64,000 nucleotides of DNA from positions 1,558,001-1,622,000 of the forward strand of contig NZ_CP019980.1 in assembly GCF_002982115.1 (NCBI RefSeq), given 5' to 3'. The stretch comes from Lysinibacillus sphaericus (GTDB lineage: Bacteria; Bacillota; Bacilli; Bacillales_A; Planococcaceae). Each line of letters starts with the position of its first letter. Positions within the stretch are counted from its first letter, which is position 1. The position numbers and the translations under genes are program-made. Below the pieces are notes generated by a model, which had not been told where the DNA came from, made no database searches, and was given only the letters and a program-made list of their open reading frames with translations. Positions 53,001 to 62,494 of this stretch are shown piece after piece.

Positions 53001-55121
53001 ATGGAGAAACAACTTCAGAAAATTACGGAGCTTATTGGATTCCGCTACTTTTTGATTGTCGTTCTCATCCTTACAGGAGCATTACAATTTACATTTATGT
53101 ATGGCAATGTAAAGGGTGTTACATATGATTTTAAACCGTTGCAACTTGCGTCAGAAACAGTAAGATCAACGAAAACCATCGAAGATACCGTGAAGACACA
53201 GCAGGAACGAGAAAAGGCTGCTAACGCAGTTACGCCCGTCTATCAATTTTCTGAAGACGTCGCTAAGCAACGTGTAGCAATCGTGACGTCTTTATTTGAT
53301 TATGTCCTCGAAGTGAAAAAGGATGTCGAAAGTAGTAAGGACCCTGTTGCAACTGTCGACCAAGTGGCAAAGCTCCGGAAAAAATTAGAATCCATTGATG
53401 TGGATCAAATGCCTGTCGTCTTTACCGATGCACAGTTAGAAGGCTTATTACAACAAAGTGAAGCCGATTTAAAGCGAACAAGCATACAACTATCAAAACT
53501 TGTACAAGAATACCTAGAAAAATCAATTCGAAAAGAAAATGTGTTAGCTGCTCAAAATGATTTTGAAACCAAAATACGTGGACAGCGTGGCTATCCTGAT
53601 AGGATTTTAAGTACCGTCGTATCAATTGGACGTGCTAGTATTATCGAAAACGAAACCATTAATGAGGAACAAACGAAAGTTAGAATAGAACAAGCAAAGG
53701 AAGCCGTTGAACCAACACGTATTCTACAAGGTCAAATCATCGTACAAGAAGGTCAGATTATTGATAATGAGGCTTATCGCCAGTTAGAGCTACTGGGTAT
53801 GGTGAGTAATAAAGCATCACTGAAGCCGATTGCAGGGCTAATTATTTTAACGTTCATTCAAATGATATTTATGTATATTTATTTTGATCGCTGGGAAATC
53901 GAAGAACAGAAAAAGCGCAATGCATTACTCGTAACCGTTATTGTGTATAGTTTTTCAATCCTGCTAATGAAGTTTATAAGCTTAGTGGCAGATGGGTTTG
54001 ATGTGACAATTGCCTTTTTATTCCCAACAGCGTTAGCTACAATGCTTGTACGTCTACTCGCTGATGATCGAGCTGCAGTCCTTATTACTGTCATGACAGC
54101 TGCTTCAGCAGGGGTTATTTTCCAAGAAGGATATTCTTCTGTAATGCAGATGGAAATTACTTTGTATATCATATTTGGTGGCTTTGCGAGTCTATTCTTT
54201 ATGCGTAGTGTAGAAAAACGCTCGCATATTATGCAAGCGGTTGCCGTGATTTCTGTTGTAAATATGGGCTTTATCGCATTTTATTTATTAATGACACAAT
54301 CATCTTATGGTTTATCTGAGCTATTGTTTTACTTTATAGCCGCGATATTATCAGCACTACTATCTGGTGCGCTAACGATGGGACTATTGCCATTTTTTGA
54401 GTCAGCCTTTAGTTTGCTCTCCACATTACGTCTCATTGAGCTATCCAATCCAAATCATCCATTGCTGAAAAAGCTACTAATGGAGACACCGGGAACATAT
54501 CATCATAGTGTAATGGTAGCGAATCTAGCTGAAGCGGCATGCGAAGCGATAGGTGCGGACGGATTGCTCGCACGTGTCGGTTGTTATTATCATGATATTG
54601 GCAAAACGAAACGACCAGCTTTCTTCATTGAAAATCAAATGTCAGGTATGAATCCGCATGATTCCATGCCTCCAGAAACAAGTGCTGAAATAATTATTGC
54701 GCATACAACTGATGGCGCAGAAATGCTAAGACGTTATAAAATGCCACAAGAAATTATTGATATTGCGCTACAACATCATGGTACAAGTCTACTTAAATTT
54801 TTCCTTTACAAAGCGAAGGAAGAAGGAAAAGTAATAGATGAGGCAAAATTCCGTTACCCAGGACCAAAACCTCAAACGAAGGAAGCCGCGGTAATAAGCG
54901 TTGCTGATAGTGTGGAAGCGGCGGTTCGTTCGATGAAAGAGCCAAATGCTGAGAAAATTCATAAACTCGTTCGAGCAATTATTGATGACCGTGTACAAGA
55001 TCATCAGTTTGATGAATGCGATATTTCGATAAAAGAGTTAAAATGTATAGAGCAAGTACTTTGTGAGACGTTGAATGGGATTTTCCATTCCCGTATTGAA
55101 TATCCAAAGGCAGATAAGTAG
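53001..55121 (+). CDS. pgpH: Cyclic-di-AMP phosphodiesterase PgpH
   Basis: A 706-residue 7TMR-HD protein (YqfF). One N-terminal membrane helix precedes an extracytoplasmic 7TMR-HDED domain (about residues 45-270). Seven membrane helices (about 275-470) and a cytosolic HD domain follow, with GTYHHSVMVANLAEAA, GCYYHDIGKTKRP, AHTTDGAEML and ALQHHGTS. PgpH hydrolyses c-di-AMP to pApA. GGGGAGGTGCCAA precedes the ATG. A c-di-AMP riboswitch controls the Ktr genes about 7 kb upstream, linking both to potassium homeostasis. Confidence 0.95.
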   Translation: MEKQLQKITELIGFRYFLIVVLILTGALQFTFMYGNVKGVTYDFKPLQLASETVRSTKTIEDTVKTQQEREKAANAVTPVYQFSEDVAKQRVAIVTSLFDYVLEVKKDVESSKDPVATVDQVAKLRKKLESIDVDQMPVVFTDAQLEGLLQQSEADLKRTSIQLSKLVQEYLEKSIRKENVLAAQNDFETKIRGQRGYPDRILSTVVSIGRASIIENETINEEQTKVRIEQAKEAVEPTRILQGQIIVQEGQIIDNEAYRQLELLGMVSNKASLKPIAGLIILTFIQMIFMYIYFDRWEIEEQKKRNALLVTVIVYSFSILLMKFISLVADGFDVTIAFLFPTALATMLVRLLADDRAAVLITVMTAASAGVIFQEGYSSVMQMEITLYIIFGGFASLFFMRSVEKRSHIMQAVAVISVVNMGFIAFYLLMTQSSYGLSELLFYFIAAILSALLSGALTMGLLPFFESAFSLLSTLRLIELSNPNHPLLKKLLMETPGTYHHSVMVANLAEAACEAIGADGLLARVGCYYHDIGKTKRPAFFIENQMSGMNPHDSMPPETSAEIIIAHTTDGAEMLRRYKMPQEIIDIALQHHGTSLLKFFLYKAKEEGKVIDEAKFRYPGPKPQTKEAAVISVADSVEAAVRSMKEPNAEKIHKLVRAIIDDRVQDHQFDECDISIKELKCIEQVLCETLNGIFHSRIEYPKADK

Positions 55122-55130
55122 GAGGCACTA

Positions 55131-55604
55131 ATGATTTTAACGATTGATTTTACAGATGAAACAAATGAAGTGACAGCACAACATACGGAGCTTGTAGAAA
55201 AGCTTTTACAACATGCTGCAAAAGTGGAAAAGATTGAACCTGAAACAGAAGTATCAGTAACTTTTGTCACAAATGAGGCTATCCAAGAAATTAACCGAGA
55301 ATACCGCGATAAAGATCAACCAACAGATGTGATTTCCTTCGCGCTAGAAGAATTAGGCGAGGGAGAAATGGAAGTAACATTTGAAGGCATGCCGCGCATT
55401 TTAGGTGATATTATAATTTCCACGGATCGCACTAAGGAACAAGCAGAAGAATATGGACATTCATTTGAACGAGAATTGGGCTTTTTAGCTGTCCATGGCT
55501 TCTTGCACTTATTAGGTTATGACCATATGGTACCTGAAGATGAAAAGGTGATGTTCGGCAAACAAGAGGAGATTTTACAAACTTTTGGCTTAGGACGTGA
55601 CTAA
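55131..55604 (+). CDS. ybeY: Endoribonuclease YbeY
   Basis: YbeY is a metal-dependent RNase involved in 16S rRNA 3'-end maturation and ribosome quality control. The 157-residue product has [19 protein letters not shown] and the zinc motif [11 protein letters not shown] (three His). It starts nine bases after pgpH and stops directly before dgkA. Confidence 0.96.
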   Translation: MILTIDFTDETNEVTAQHTELVEKLLQHAAKVEKIEPETEVSVTFVTNEAIQEINREYRDKDQPTDVISFALEELGEGEMEVTFEGMPRILGDIIISTDRTKEQAEEYGHSFERELGFLAVHGFLHLLGYDHMVPEDEKVMFGKQEEILQTFGLGRD

Positions 55605-55955
55605 ATGAACTTACGCAAATATTTACGTTCATTTGGATATGCTTTTGAAGGAATAATCACAGCATGTAAAGAGCAAAATTTTCGATCTCATTTGCTTAGT
55701 GCGTGCATTGTTATCATTGCAGGTTATTTCACAGGTTTATCACGAGTTGAATGGTTGATTGTGCTATTATTAATAGCACTGATGTTTGCGCTTGAAATGA
55801 TCAATACCGCGATTGAGCGAGTTGTAGACTTAGCATCAACAGACATTCACCCACTCGCTAAGCAAGCTAAGGATGTTGCAGCGGGTGCGGTGCTTGTATT
55901 TGCGGTATTCAGTGCTATAATCGGTTTACTTATCTTTATACCGAAATGGTTTTAG
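55605..55955 (+). CDS. dgkA: Undecaprenol/diacylglycerol kinase DgkA
   Basis: A 116-residue membrane kinase with three helices and the family motif ALEMINTAIERVVDL (catalytic Glu, metal-binding Glu-Asn), plus AKDVAAGAVLVFA. In Bacillus this enzyme phosphorylates undecaprenol for cell-wall lipid-carrier recycling. The ATG is immediately after the ybeY stop (ACTAAATG). Confidence 0.95.
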   Translation: MNLRKYLRSFGYAFEGIITACKEQNFRSHLLSACIVIIAGYFTGLSRVEWLIVLLLIALMFALEMINTAIERVVDLASTDIHPLAKQAKDVAAGAVLVFAVFSAIIGLLIFIPKWF

Positions 55956-56118
55956 TTTTGTTCCATTACAAGCTACCATTTCGCTATGTGAGGATAAATG
56001 CCAACTATGCTCTTATGCATGTGTGGTTTAACCGCTGGCAAAAATCAATTGAAAACCCCAGCAAATGTCACAGATTTTGGAGAGGCGCTTTTCAAGCAGG
56101 CTCGAAAAAATCTAGACG

Positions 56119-56150
56119 CTATTACGCTGTGGCGTAATGGATAGTGCCTA
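56119..56150 (+). other. Hairpin between dgkA and cdd
   Basis: CTATTACGC and GCGTAAT-GATAG pair around TGTG with one bulge; no T-tract follows. Possible transcript processing or pausing site in the 241-bp dgkA-cdd gap. Confidence 0.4.
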
Positions 56151-56196
56151 GTCAAAGAGGCATATTTGATTTTTATGTAGAGGAGAATTAGCATAG

Positions 56197-56610
56197 ATGA
56201 AGATAGATATGCATGCATTACTAGAAGAGTCAAAAAAAGCACGCGAGAAGGCATATGTTCCCTATTCAAAATTTAAAGTGGGAGCTGCGCTTTTGACTAA
56301 AAATGGCGATATCATCCACGGCTGTAATATTGAAAATGCTGGCTATAGTATGACGAATTGTGCGGAGCGTACGGCGTTTTTTAAAGCCATTTCAGAAGGT
56401 GTTTATGATTTTGAGGCAATTGCGATTGTAGCGGATACGGAAGGACCCTGTGCGCCTTGTGGAGCTTGTCGCCAAGTGATGGTGGAGTTTTGCCCACCAA
56501 CAATGCCTGTCTATTTAACAAATTTAAAAGGTGATGTCACGGTAACGTCAGTTGGCGAATTAGTACCGTTTGCATTTACAACGGAGGATTTAGAGAATGC
56601 TGGAAAATAA
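56197..56610 (+). CDS. cdd: Cytidine deaminase
   Basis: Cdd converts cytidine and deoxycytidine to uridine forms in pyrimidine salvage. The 137-residue homotetrameric type has [34 protein letters not shown] (catalytic Glu, zinc Cys) and [15 protein letters not shown] (two zinc Cys). GAGGAGAATTAGC lies upstream. It overlaps era by 14 bp. Confidence 0.97.
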   Translation: MKIDMHALLEESKKAREKAYVPYSKFKVGAALLTKNGDIIHGCNIENAGYSMTNCAERTAFFKAISEGVYDFEAIAIVADTEGPCAPCGACRQVMVEFCPPTMPVYLTNLKGDVTVTSVGELVPFAFTTEDLENAGK

Positions 56611-57514
56611 TACTGGCTATAAGTCAGGCTTTATCTCAATTATTGGAAGACCAAATGTTGGGAAATCTACATTTTTAAACAGAGTCATTGGTCAAAAAAT
56701 TGCCATTATGAGCGATAAGCCACAAACAACACGAAATAAAGTACAAGGTGTACTGACAACAGATGATAGCCAAATGATTTTTATTGATACACCAGGAATC
56801 CATAAGCCAAAGCATAAGCTAGGCGATTTCATGTTAAAAGTATCTAAAAATACATTGCGTGAAGTGGACGTTATCATGTTTATGGTAAATGCGGAGCAAA
56901 AGCTTGGAAAAGGTGACGAATTTATTTTAGAAATGCTCGAAGGTAATCCAACGCCTGTGTTTCTAGTAATAAATAAAATCGACCAAGTTCACCCAGATGA
57001 ATTAATGGGTATTATCGACAGTTATAAGGAACGTTATGACTTTGCGGAAATTGTGCCGATTTCAGCACTTCAAGGTAATAATGTTGAAAACTTACTAGTA
57101 ACACTTACTAAATATTTACCTGAAGGCCCACAATATTATCCTGCCGATCAAGTAACAGACCACCCCGAGCGCTTTATCATTTCCGAGTTGATTCGTGAAA
57201 AAGTGTTACATTTAACACGTGAGGAAATTCCGCATTCCATTGCAGTAGTCATTGATAAAATTCGTCGTGATGAAGAAAACGAAGGAAAAATTCGTGTAGC
57301 CGCGACAATTATTGTAGAGCGTGATTCTCAAAAAGGCATTGTGATTGGGAAGCGTGGAGCATTACTGAAAGAAGTAGGAATCCGAGCTCGTAAAGATATC
57401 GAAATGTTATTGGGTTCTAAAGTGTATTTAGAGCTATGGGTAAAAGTGCAAAAGGATTGGCGTAATAAATCGACACATCTTCGTGACTTTGGATTCCGCG
57501 ATGATGAATATTAA
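56597..57514 (+). CDS. era: GTPase Era
   Basis: Era binds 16S rRNA and assists 30S assembly. The 305-residue product has [12 protein letters not shown] (G1), [13 protein letters not shown] (G3) and [10 protein letters not shown] (G4). The C-terminal KH domain is recognised by [36 protein letters not shown] inside the end of cdd is its ribosome site, so expression is coupled. Confidence 0.97.
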   Translation: MLENNTGYKSGFISIIGRPNVGKSTFLNRVIGQKIAIMSDKPQTTRNKVQGVLTTDDSQMIFIDTPGIHKPKHKLGDFMLKVSKNTLREVDVIMFMVNAEQKLGKGDEFILEMLEGNPTPVFLVINKIDQVHPDELMGIIDSYKERYDFAEIVPISALQGNNVENLLVTLTKYLPEGPQYYPADQVTDHPERFIISELIREKVLHLTREEIPHSIAVVIDKIRRDEENEGKIRVAATIIVERDSQKGIVIGKRGALLKEVGIRARKDIEMLLGSKVYLELWVKVQKDWRNKSTHLRDFGFRDDEY

Positions 57515-57618
57515 TTTTCTTCGTAGGGCTTAATTGTTTCAACTGAAGTCTACCGTATCGAGTATTGCAGTGGACAAGTGTTAGTTGAAGTAATGCTTGA
57601 TTCAGAAGAAGGGAAAAT

Positions 57619-57653
57619 GGAGCTGTCCAAATATGTTTGGAGAGCTCTATTTT
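57619..57653 (+). terminator. Probable terminator of the era operon
   Basis: GAGCT and CCAAA pair with TTTGG and AGCTC around TATG (GT and AG internal mismatch), followed by TATTTTC. It lies about 105 bases after era. Confidence 0.6.
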
Positions 57654-57685
57654 CATGGAAAACTTGAAAAAAAGGAGGGGGATGG

Positions 57686-58480
57686 ATGCTTTATAAATGG
57701 GAAGGTATTGTGCTAAAGGTGCGTGCGTACGGGGAATCCAATAAGATTGTGACGCTACTAACGCGAGAAGCTGGTAAAGTAGCAACGATGGCGCGAGGGG
57801 CCAAAAAACCTTCAAGCAGATTATCAGCTGTGACACAGCCCTTTACATATGGCATGTTTATGGTGCAGCATCATACAGGTATGGGCACTTTGCAACAGGG
57901 AGAGCATCTCAATTCAATGCGTCATATACGTGAGGATATTATAGCGACAGCCTATGCGAGCTATATTATGGAACTAGTGGAACGTGTAGTGGAAGAGGGA
58001 AAAGCAGAACCTTTTGCATTTGAAGTACTCTTGCAAGCATTACAAGCAATTGAAGATGGCTATGATCCGGAAGCTATTACCCTTTTTGTAGAGTGGAAAA
58101 TGCTCCCTTATACGGGTGTGCAACCGATACTCCATGCTTGTGCTTCTTGTGGTGCAGTGGATGGGGAATTTGCCTTTTCTTTTGCACAAGGAGGTTTCTT
58201 ATGCCACCGCTGTTATCAGCATGATCCATATATTATTCGCCTAACACCAACACAGTTAAAGTTAATCCGAATGTTTTATACCGTTCCAATTGATCAGATT
58301 GGTAAGCTGGAATTGAAAAAAGAAACAAAATATTTCATAAAAAAAATTATTACAACGATTTATGAAGAACAAACTGGAATCCGCTTTAAAACAAAAAAAT
58401 TTATTGAGCAATTAGAAAGAACGCCTGAATTACAGTTAAGACCATCTACAGATAAAACAGAAATGCCAGAGGACAATTAA
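57686..58480 (+). CDS. recO: DNA repair protein RecO
   Basis: RecO loads RecA onto SSB-coated single-stranded DNA. The 264-residue product has the N-terminal OB fold (MLYKWEGIVLKVRAYGESNKIVTLLT), a helical domain and a Cys4 zinc finger (CASC near residue 152 and CHRC near 175). AAAAGGAGGGGG precedes the ATG. B. subtilis has the small yqzL between era and recO; no such gene is visible here. Confidence 0.95.
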   Translation: MLYKWEGIVLKVRAYGESNKIVTLLTREAGKVATMARGAKKPSSRLSAVTQPFTYGMFMVQHHTGMGTLQQGEHLNSMRHIREDIIATAYASYIMELVERVVEEGKAEPFAFEVLLQALQAIEDGYDPEAITLFVEWKMLPYTGVQPILHACASCGAVDGEFAFSFAQGGFLCHRCYQHDPYIIRLTPTQLKLIRMFYTVPIDQIGKLELKKETKYFIKKIITTIYEEQTGIRFKTKKFIEQLERTPELQLRPSTDKTEMPEDN

Positions 58481-58500
58481 TGTACCCTCTGGCTTTTTTA
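58464..58500. terminator. Terminator of recO
   Basis: GCCAGAGG and CCTCTGGC pair around ACAATTAATGTAC with TTTTTT after it; the recO stop lies in the loop. It also faces the minus-strand SLH gene. Confidence 0.85.
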
Positions 58501-58509
58501 CATAATGAA

Positions 58510-59937
58510 TTAGTAGTCTTCCATATCATCGTATAAATCGTAATAAGTTGCCCATTTACCTGCAATTTTCATAAATTCAACATTTAAATATGCAGTTTCT
58601 CCATTTTTTCCAGTTACATGTATCATGGCATTGCCCTCTGCTAACGGTGTTACAATCAATTTGTTTCCATTAAGTACTGCTTTGACTGGTACTTTGTAAG
58701 TTGGATCAGAACCATCATCTAAATCTTCTAATGCAACTTGTACTGGTTCAAATGATAAATAATCGCTTGTAAATGTTAGTTCGTCGGTTAATTCGTAAAG
58801 GTCAATACTACGTACAAAATCATACGTATATACATCAGCCGCCATTATTTGTTGTTGGGTACCATTTGTGAAAGTTAATAAGTATTGTCCATCTTTAAAA
58901 ATCGATAGTGTTGTATTATTATCTTTCGTTTCTAGTGCATAGGAATCCGAAGATAAAGCCTGTCCATCGGCTGTTTGTATACTTACTTCTGTAGGTGCGA
59001 ACGTTAAATCCGTTTCATTTAAGTTGAGCGGTAGATGTTCTAAATAGTCTTCTTCCTTTACTTCTTCAAGCGTTGTTTGTAGCTTACCGTCTACAGTTTT
59101 TACATGAACTAAGAAAAAGAAATCTGTGAACTCTTCTGTCTCTTCGCTAAAACCAGAAATGACTAATTTACCAGTACCTTCTTTTAAAGGCTTAATCGTA
59201 ATGGTATTTGTCATCATCTCTTCGTCATCCCATGTGAAAATATCCTCTGCCGGTTCAATTCCACCATAAGAAGCGAAAATATAATCTTGGTTAAAACGAC
59301 TTGCAGAAATCGTAGCATTATGTTGAGTGTTTTCTGCTCTTACTACAAAAGAAGCCAGTTGAGAACGTTTTACATAGCTTTGAGGGCTAAAGGTAGTCGA
59401 TGTCGTGCCTTTTGTAATGTTATTAGAAAATAATGTTTGAATATATGGCTCATATTCACTGCCAGCTTCTACATCTGTAAAGGGAATATCGATATCATCA
59501 GTAATTGTTAAATCAAAGCCCTTGACAATCATTTTCGACAATTGACCTCGTGTAATTTGTTTCGTTGGGTTGAAATACCCATTAGAGCCTCGGATAATCC
59601 CTGCTTCTGCTAGTGCAGCGATGGCACCGTAGTTTTCATTGTCAGGAGTAATGTCCTTAAAGTTAGGATTTTTTACATGAACAGTATCAAGATGTAAAAT
59701 GCCTGCTAAAATTTTGGCAGCCTGTGTACGGGTAATAAAATTTGCGGGCTTGAACGTGCCATCTGGGTAGCCGGATATAATTCCACGCTCTGCTAAGTTT
59801 ATGATTGCTTTCCCTTCCTCTGTTGAGGGATTTATATCGGGGAATGATGAAGCAGCATATGCTGGGGGTGCTATGACAATGGCGCTCGTTGCGATAGTTG
59901 TTGCCATAACCAGTTGATAAAAACGATGTGTATTCAA
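58510..59937 (-). CDS. S-layer-homology (SLH) domain protein
   Basis: A 475-residue secreted protein. A signal peptide (RFYQLVMATTIATSAIVIAPPAYAA) is followed by three SLH repeats (about residues 30-205): FPDINPSTEEGKAIINLAERGIISGYPDGTFKPANFITRTQAAKIL-type first repeat, then AEAGIIRGSNGYFNPTKQITRGQLSKM, and FSNNITKGTTSTTFSPQSYVKRSQLASF. SLH repeats bind pyruvylated wall polysaccharide. The C-terminal ~260 residues are Ig-like and lack an enzyme motif. The start is a TTG at 59937 with GGAGGAAACAAA upstream; 24 extra upstream codons are rejected. Confidence 0.88.
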   Translation of the reverse strand: MNTHRFYQLVMATTIATSAIVIAPPAYAASSFPDINPSTEEGKAIINLAERGIISGYPDGTFKPANFITRTQAAKILAGILHLDTVHVKNPNFKDITPDNENYGAIAALAEAGIIRGSNGYFNPTKQITRGQLSKMIVKGFDLTITDDIDIPFTDVEAGSEYEPYIQTLFSNNITKGTTSTTFSPQSYVKRSQLASFVVRAENTQHNATISASRFNQDYIFASYGGIEPAEDIFTWDDEEMMTNTITIKPLKEGTGKLVISGFSEETEEFTDFFFLVHVKTVDGKLQTTLEEVKEEDYLEHLPLNLNETDLTFAPTEVSIQTADGQALSSDSYALETKDNNTTLSIFKDGQYLLTFTNGTQQQIMAADVYTYDFVRSIDLYELTDELTFTSDYLSFEPVQVALEDLDDGSDPTYKVPVKAVLNGNKLIVTPLAEGNAMIHVTGKNGETAYLNVEFMKIAGKWATYYDLYDDMEDY

Positions 59938-60659
59938 TTTGTTTCCTCCAATGTCCATTTTTATAGCTTGCTTTTTTCTAGTAAAGATCCTTCCTATGTA
60001 CAGTTTCAAACTTCCGGACGATTGATTGCGAATGGTTGGTATTACTATGTATTGTTAAAAATACGTACTTTAACACAAAAGATTAACTATAATAATATAT
60101 TTATAACAAATTGTTGAAGGTGAGAATAGAGGGAATATTATCCACTATAAAATGGGAATTATGAGATATAAATAGCAATGAGCTTATGCTACTAGGAAAA
60201 AAAGATTAGTAGATAACATTTAGTGAGAAATTTTTTGTTTTTTAAGCCATTCTTTATATTAATAGAAAAATGGTTATTTTTTATAAATATACATTTATCT
60301 ATATTTTTAAATAGGTCAAATGAAATATAACATTGCCTGAATATCGATAAAAATAAATAAAATAAATAAGAATAAATAACTAATTTTTAGCCGGTTTATA
60401 ATATATGCATAGTATTAACTAATCATTTAAGCCCCATATACTAGTTGAAAAGGCATTTTAACCTATGATATTGTAAAGATACAAAGAAATGTAATATTAA
60501 TTATTCTTGTATAATTATGCGAATTAAAGTTTAGGAATGTAATTTCAAACTATTTTAAAACCATGCCTCTATCAGCAAAACGTACTATTGTACGTTATTA
60601 GATTAATGCAGTCCTATGGAAAAGGGAGGGAGGTCACATAATGCTCTAACCATGCGTGT
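59938..60659. other. AT-rich intergenic region
   Basis: A 722-bp gap between divergent SLH and HD-GYP genes, very AT-rich, with a run of AATAAATA-type repeats near 60350-60382. Close to the right gene are a strong ribosome site (60624-60633) and two tiny ORFs. No longer ORF is credible. Confidence 0.6.
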
Positions 60660-60678
60660 GTGGCTGATAAAATGCTAA
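60624..60678 (+). promoter_or_regulatory. Mini-ORF leader before the HD-GYP gene
   Basis: The only strong ribosome site, GGGAGGGAGG (60624-60633), is followed at ideal distance by ATGCTCTAA (60641), a two-codon ORF. A second ORF, ATG 60652 to TAA 60678 (MRVWLIKC), overlaps the start of the large gene. The HD-GYP start itself (GTG 60660 or ATG 60672) has no ribosome site at normal distance. Confidence 0.45.
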
Positions 60679-62390
60679 AAAAAGTGATATTATGTATTGA
60701 TGAAGTAGAAGCCGGTGATATTTTAGCAGAAGATATTTTTTCCGAGTATCGCCTATTAGCTAAAAAAGATTTAGTGCTAACTGAAAGAATTATTGCATTA
60801 CTTAAACTTAGAAGAGTAGAAGAATTGTCAGTTTATCTATCATCAGATTCAGTAAGAATTGTTCATGATTTAAGTATACAACGTACAATGGAGTACGAAG
60901 ATATTTTTGCACCACTGTTGGAGAAAAATGAAGAGATAGATGAATATCAAGTAGCGGTCAGTAATCTATTTATGTCAACGTTAGAAAATGTTGTACATGA
61001 ATTACGTTATGGTCAAATATTAAAAAGTACGCAGGATACGGCATATGTCAGAGGTATATTTGAACGGATTTTAGCAGAAAAGAGTCGCTACGATTTGCTT
61101 ATGCGTTTAAAGGAGTGGGATGAATACTCATTTGTCCATTCATTTGATGTCTTTGTTCTTGGAACAATTTTTGCAAGACAATTAGGCTTAACGGACATTG
61201 AGATGCTTGCCAGAGGTTATTTATTTCACGATATCGGCAAAGTTTTTATTCCACAAGAAATCTTAAGTGTAAAAAGAAAACTGTCCGAAGATGAATTTGA
61301 TATAGTCAAAACACATACGACGAAAGGCTACGAGCTTCTTATAGAAAATGGTGAAGCTGATATTGCCTATTTGGCGCGCGATCACCACGAACGCTTTGCT
61401 GGAAAAGGGTACCCTAACCAACTGTGTGCAGATGATATGAGTGAAGGTGTTCAGTTATTACAAATTATTGATGTCTATTCTGCAATGACCTCAAAGCGTG
61501 TATATCATTCTGGATATGGTGCGACGGATGCTTTAGCAGTTCTATATCGTGATCGGCATTTATATAATGAAAAGTTTATGAACAAATTTGTAGAATGTCT
61601 TGGCATCTATCCTGTAAACTCAGTTGTGTTACTATCAGATAATCGTAGTGCTCAAGTAGAGCTTGTCTATGATATGTTCCCAACATTGCCGAAAGTAAAG
61701 TTACTAGATGAACAAACGTCCATGAACTTACCACTGAATTATAGTGTCAAAATTGTTAAAATGATTGATTATCGTGCCAATAGTTTTGAGGAGATTTTTA
61801 ATTTATTTATCGAGCAGTTGATACGAAATGATGAAAATTCTTTAAGGGTACATTTCAATAAATTGATTGACCATTTACATCCGAAAGAAATTGTTTTAAA
61901 AATTTTTCTCCCAGCTTTTCGTATTCTTCGACTACTAACGAGAGAAATACAAACTGATATGAAGAAATATAAAAATTCCATACTCATATTAAATAAATTG
62001 TTGGAAGAACAATTAAATGTTTTGTACATGGATTATCAGCATGAGCAAACAACTATTTTAGTTGTTGAAACGGCTGTTCGAGAAAATTTTTTCATCAAAC
62101 TTGTTCAGAGTATTTTGTATATTGACAAAATTGTACCATTCTTTATCAATCCGGGAGATGACCAGCGCATTACGCAACTAATGGAGCATTGTGGAGTCAA
62201 TGTTGCCTATTTTATTGAGGAAGAATTGACGATAGACAGACGAGTGCGTCCTATGCGCGAAGGGACATTTCTCTATTACTCTCTAAGTGATATTGAGGAA
62301 CTGTTAGTAAACTTAGTAGGGATGAGTATGAAAAAGTTTCTATTTGAAGAAAAAATGCAAGAGCGATTATTTATATCGTTAAAAGCATAA
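60672..62390 (+). CDS. HD-GYP domain protein with B12-domain-like C-terminus
   Basis: About 572 residues from ATG 60672 (GTG 60660 is the alternative). N-terminal ~130 residues: helical region with LCIDEVEAGDILAEDIFSEY, as in many HD-GYP proteins. The HD-GYP domain (about 150-300) keeps HSFDVFVLGTIFA, LFHDIGKVFIPQEIL, HTTKGYELL, ARDHHERFAGKGYP and DVYSAMTSKR, so it is probably an active c-di-GMP phosphodiesterase. The C-terminal ~170 residues resemble a cobalamin-binding helical cap and Rossmann fold but lack the DxHxxG motif; this is a judgement by eye. It stands alone. Confidence 0.85.
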   Translation: MLKKVILCIDEVEAGDILAEDIFSEYRLLAKKDLVLTERIIALLKLRRVEELSVYLSSDSVRIVHDLSIQRTMEYEDIFAPLLEKNEEIDEYQVAVSNLFMSTLENVVHELRYGQILKSTQDTAYVRGIFERILAEKSRYDLLMRLKEWDEYSFVHSFDVFVLGTIFARQLGLTDIEMLARGYLFHDIGKVFIPQEILSVKRKLSEDEFDIVKTHTTKGYELLIENGEADIAYLARDHHERFAGKGYPNQLCADDMSEGVQLLQIIDVYSAMTSKRVYHSGYGATDALAVLYRDRHLYNEKFMNKFVECLGIYPVNSVVLLSDNRSAQVELVYDMFPTLPKVKLLDEQTSMNLPLNYSVKIVKMIDYRANSFEEIFNLFIEQLIRNDENSLRVHFNKLIDHLHPKEIVLKIFLPAFRILRLLTREIQTDMKKYKNSILILNKLLEEQLNVLYMDYQHEQTTILVVETAVRENFFIKLVQSILYIDKIVPFFINPGDDQRITQLMEHCGVNVAYFIEEELTIDRRVRPMREGTFLYYSLSDIEELLVNLVGMSMKKFLFEEKMQERLFISLKA

Positions 62391-62407
62391 AGCAAGATAT
62401 TTATGAC

Positions 62408-62440
62408 GACCAAATCAACAGTTGATTTGGTTTTTTTTGT
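62408..62440 (+). terminator. Terminator of the HD-GYP gene
   Basis: ACCAAATC and GATTTGGT around AACAGTT, followed by TTTTTTTT. Confidence 0.88.
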
Positions 62441-62494
62441 AAGCTTGCAAGAGGGATTAGATAAGGCAGTTGCAATTTTAAAGGGGGAGTTCGA

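Noticed and set aside
57593-57667. 24-codon ORF (second ATG at 57617) between era and recO as a YqzL candidate
   Set aside because: Its sequence does not match YqzL and most of it is the terminator-like hairpin at 57619-57653.
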